64,000 nt of DNA. It comes from JAAYVZ01 sp035384965. GTDB taxonomy: Bacteria; Acidobacteriota; Thermoanaerobaculia; Thermoanaerobaculales; Thermoanaerobaculaceae. The position numbers and the translations under genes are program-made. Under the pieces are notes generated by a model. It ran no database searches and was not told the origin of the DNA. It worked only from the letters and a program-made list of their open reading frames with translations. Within the stretch, counting starts at the first letter, position 1. Every line of letters begins with the position of its first letter. Location: the NCBI GenBank assembly GCA_035384965.1, contig DAOOJE010000001.1:1-64000 (forward strand), in the 5' to 3' direction. This document shows positions 62,736 through 64,000 of this stretch, piece by piece.

Positions 62736-64000
62736 TCAAGAGTCGAAGGTCGAAGGCTCGTCGCTCGATCCCCGCCGGCCCGCTCGAGAATCCTCCCCCG
62801 CGCCACCTTCACAGCCGGGGCGTGCCAGCACGAGCTGAAGGTCGTCGAGCACACCTGCCTCGAAGCCGCCCTCGCAGTAGCCGAGGTAAAACTCCCACAT
62901 CCGGCAAAAGCGGTCGTCGAAGCCGAGCGCGAAGACCCGCTCGCGGTTGGCGACGAAGCGCTCGCGCCAGCGGCGCAGCGTGCGGGCGTAGTGCGGCCCC
63001 AGGCTCTCGACGTCGCGGACCACGAGGCGGGTGCGGCGGGCGAGCACTCCCGTGATCACCGACAGCGAGGGCAAGTGCCCGCCAGGGAAGATGTACCGGC
63101 GGATGAAGTCAGTGCCCCGGCGGTACGCGTCATAGCGCTGGTCGGCAATGGTGATGGTCTGCACCACGGCAATGCCGCCGGGGGCCAGCAGCCGGTCGAC
63201 GGCGGCGAAGAACGCCCCCAGGTACTCGTGGCCGACCGCCTCCAGCATCTCGATCGAGACGATGCGGTCGTAGCTCCCGGCCGCATCCCGCCAGTCCTCG
63301 ATCCGGACCTCCGCGCGGTCCGCGACGCCGGCGCGTTGGAACCGCGCCCGGGCGTAGCCGGCCTGCGCCTCCGACAGCGTGAGACCCGTGACGTGACATC
63401 CGTACAGCCTCGCCGCCAGCTCGGCGAAGCTGCCCCACCCGCAGCCGATTTCGAGCACGCGCAGGCCCGGCCGGAGCCTCGCCTTGGCGGCGATGGCCTG
63501 TAGCTTGGCGTGCTGCGCCGCCTCGAGACCCTGCCCCGGGTGCTCGAACAGCGCCGCCGAGTAGGTCATGCCGGGGTCCAGAAAAAGCCTGTAGAACTCG
63601 TTCGAGAGATCGTAGTGAGCGGCGACGTTGCGCCGGCTGCCGAGGCGCGTGTTGCGCCGGCGCGCCTGCTGAAGACGGCCCCACAGCCCGCCGAGCCGGG
63701 AGAACAGCGACGGGGTGTCGAGGACCGCGGCGTTGGCCGAAAACAGCCGCACCAGCCCCGGCAGGTCCGGGGAATCCCACTCGCGCGCCATGAACGACTC
63801 GCCCGCCCCGACGTCGCTGGCCGCCAGCAAACGCCAGAAAAAGCGCGGGTGGTGCACGACGAGCCGAGCTTCCGGCGCCCCCCCCGGCCCGAACGTGAGG
63901 CGCCCGCCGTCCGGCATGATCATTTCGAGCCGCCCCACCCCCAGCCGTGCGAGCCGCGCCAGCACCGCCTTTTGCGCGAGCCTCTCCCGCCACCCGGCCT
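62736..64000 (-). CDS. Cyclopropane-fatty-acyl-phospholipid synthase family protein (5' end outside window)
   Basis: At least 421 residues are visible and the frame stays open to the window edge, so the start lies beyond it; a GTG at 63965 is possible but cuts the usual N-terminus. The CFA pattern is clear: HYDLSNEFYRLFLDPGMTYS, VLEIGCGWGSFAE, TLSEAQAGYA, SIEMLEAVGHEY, FIFPGGHLPS-like RRYIFPGGHLPS, and WEFYLGYCEGGF. It should add a methylene or methyl group to unsaturated membrane lipids. The final residues (EPSTFDS) are encoded by the dispersed 17-bp repeat, which seems to have extended the C-terminus. Confidence 0.88.
   Translation of the reverse strand, partial: AGWRERLAQKAVLARLARLGVGRLEMIMPDGGRLTFGPGGAPEARLVVHHPRFFWRLLAASDVGAGESFMAREWDSPDLPGLVRLFSANAAVLDTPSLFSRLGGLWGRLQQARRRNTRLGSRRNVAAHYDLSNEFYRLFLDPGMTYSAALFEHPGQGLEAAQHAKLQAIAAKARLRPGLRVLEIGCGWGSFAELAARLYGCHVTGLTLSEAQAGYARARFQRAGVADRAEVRIEDWRDAAGSYDRIVSIEMLEAVGHEYLGAFFAAVDRLLAPGGIAVVQTITIADQRYDAYRRGTDFIRRYIFPGGHLPSLSVITGVLARRTRLVVRDVESLGPHYARTLRRWRERFVANRERVFALGFDDRFCRMWEFYLGYCEGGFEAGVLDDLQLVLARPGCEGGAGEDSRAGRRGSSDEPSTFDS
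62741..62757. repeat. Dispersed 17-bp repeat, copy 2
   Basis: AGTCGAAGGTCGAAGGC, identical to 9277-9293. Here it lies in the last codons of the CFA-type gene and is flanked by further TCGAA units (TCAAGTCGAACTTCAAG). Confidence 0.6.

Overview
The window is about 64 kb of GC-rich bacterial DNA (roughly 70% G+C) holding about 42 intact or near-intact protein genes, two tRNA genes and one patch of dead insertion sequences. The gene mix is Gram-negative in type: outer-membrane porin, RND efflux with TolC, and lipoprotein adaptor. The lifestyle looks anaerobic or facultative: a glycyl radical enzyme, a selenocysteine formate dehydrogenase, quinol nitric oxide reductase, bacterioferritin and a rubrerythrin-like protein. 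Secreted beta-propeller proteins, a TPR-bearing Ser/Thr kinase and carboxypeptidase-regulatory-like secreted proteins fit Acidobacteriota, perhaps the Thermoanaerobaculia. That placement is an inference from gene content; no rRNA is present.

Layout. 1-2.2 kb: degraded IS3-type element invaded by an IS256-type element that itself carries an internal stop and deletion. 2.2-5.2 kb: membrane hybrid histidine kinase. 5.2-9.2 kb: PAS-AraC regulator divergent from a glycyl radical activase and a glycyl radical enzyme whose residues match trans-4-hydroxy-L-proline dehydratase (HypD). 9.4-11.6 kb: BlaI/BlaR1-type pair, the sensor fused to a TonB C-terminal domain. 11.7-14.8 kb: nitric oxide response unit (ygbA-like gene and quinol NO reductase), each preceded by an FNR/DNR-type box. 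14.8-22 kb: hemolysin III family protein and a tetR-tolC-adaptor-RND operon. 22-28.3 kb: duplicated secreted helical protein, yjbQ, bfr, a HAD hydrolase, ackA, gpmA and a GAF-PP2C phosphatase. 28.3-36.2 kb: tRNA-Lys/tRNA-Glu, rng, an M23 peptidase, mfd and a cysteine desulfurase. 36.2-43.9 kb: porin, rubrerythrin-like protein, single-domain response regulator, NuoE-NuoF fusion, selenocysteine fdhA, and mobA. 43.9-58.7 kb: secreted BNR propeller protein, AmpG-like transporter, TPR kinase, C1 peptidase, propeller-GGDEF sensor and glmS. 58.9-64 kb: small cysteine-rich secreted protein overlapping a large secreted protein, then two CFA-synthase-family methyltransferases, the last cut by the window edge.

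How the genes fit together. The formate dehydrogenase operon encodes a three-domain NAD-linked enzyme: FdhA holds the Fe-S relay and the Mo/W site, and the NuoEF fusion holds FMN and the NADH site. A molybdenum cofactor guanylyltransferase gene lies just upstream. The FdhA reading frame is broken by a UGA followed, at the same spacing as in E. coli fdhF, by a hairpin with a GGUCU loop, so it should be read as selenocysteine. HypD with ackA would suit amino-acid fermentation. YgbA and NorB would handle nitric oxide under one CRP/FNR-family regulator encoded elsewhere.

The most notable items are the selenocysteine site, the NuoE domain that has lost two of the usual 2Fe-2S cysteines, a probably leaderless ygbA promoter with exact class II geometry, and a nine-G tract filling the promoter spacer of the cysteine-rich secreted protein, which could make that gene phase-variable.
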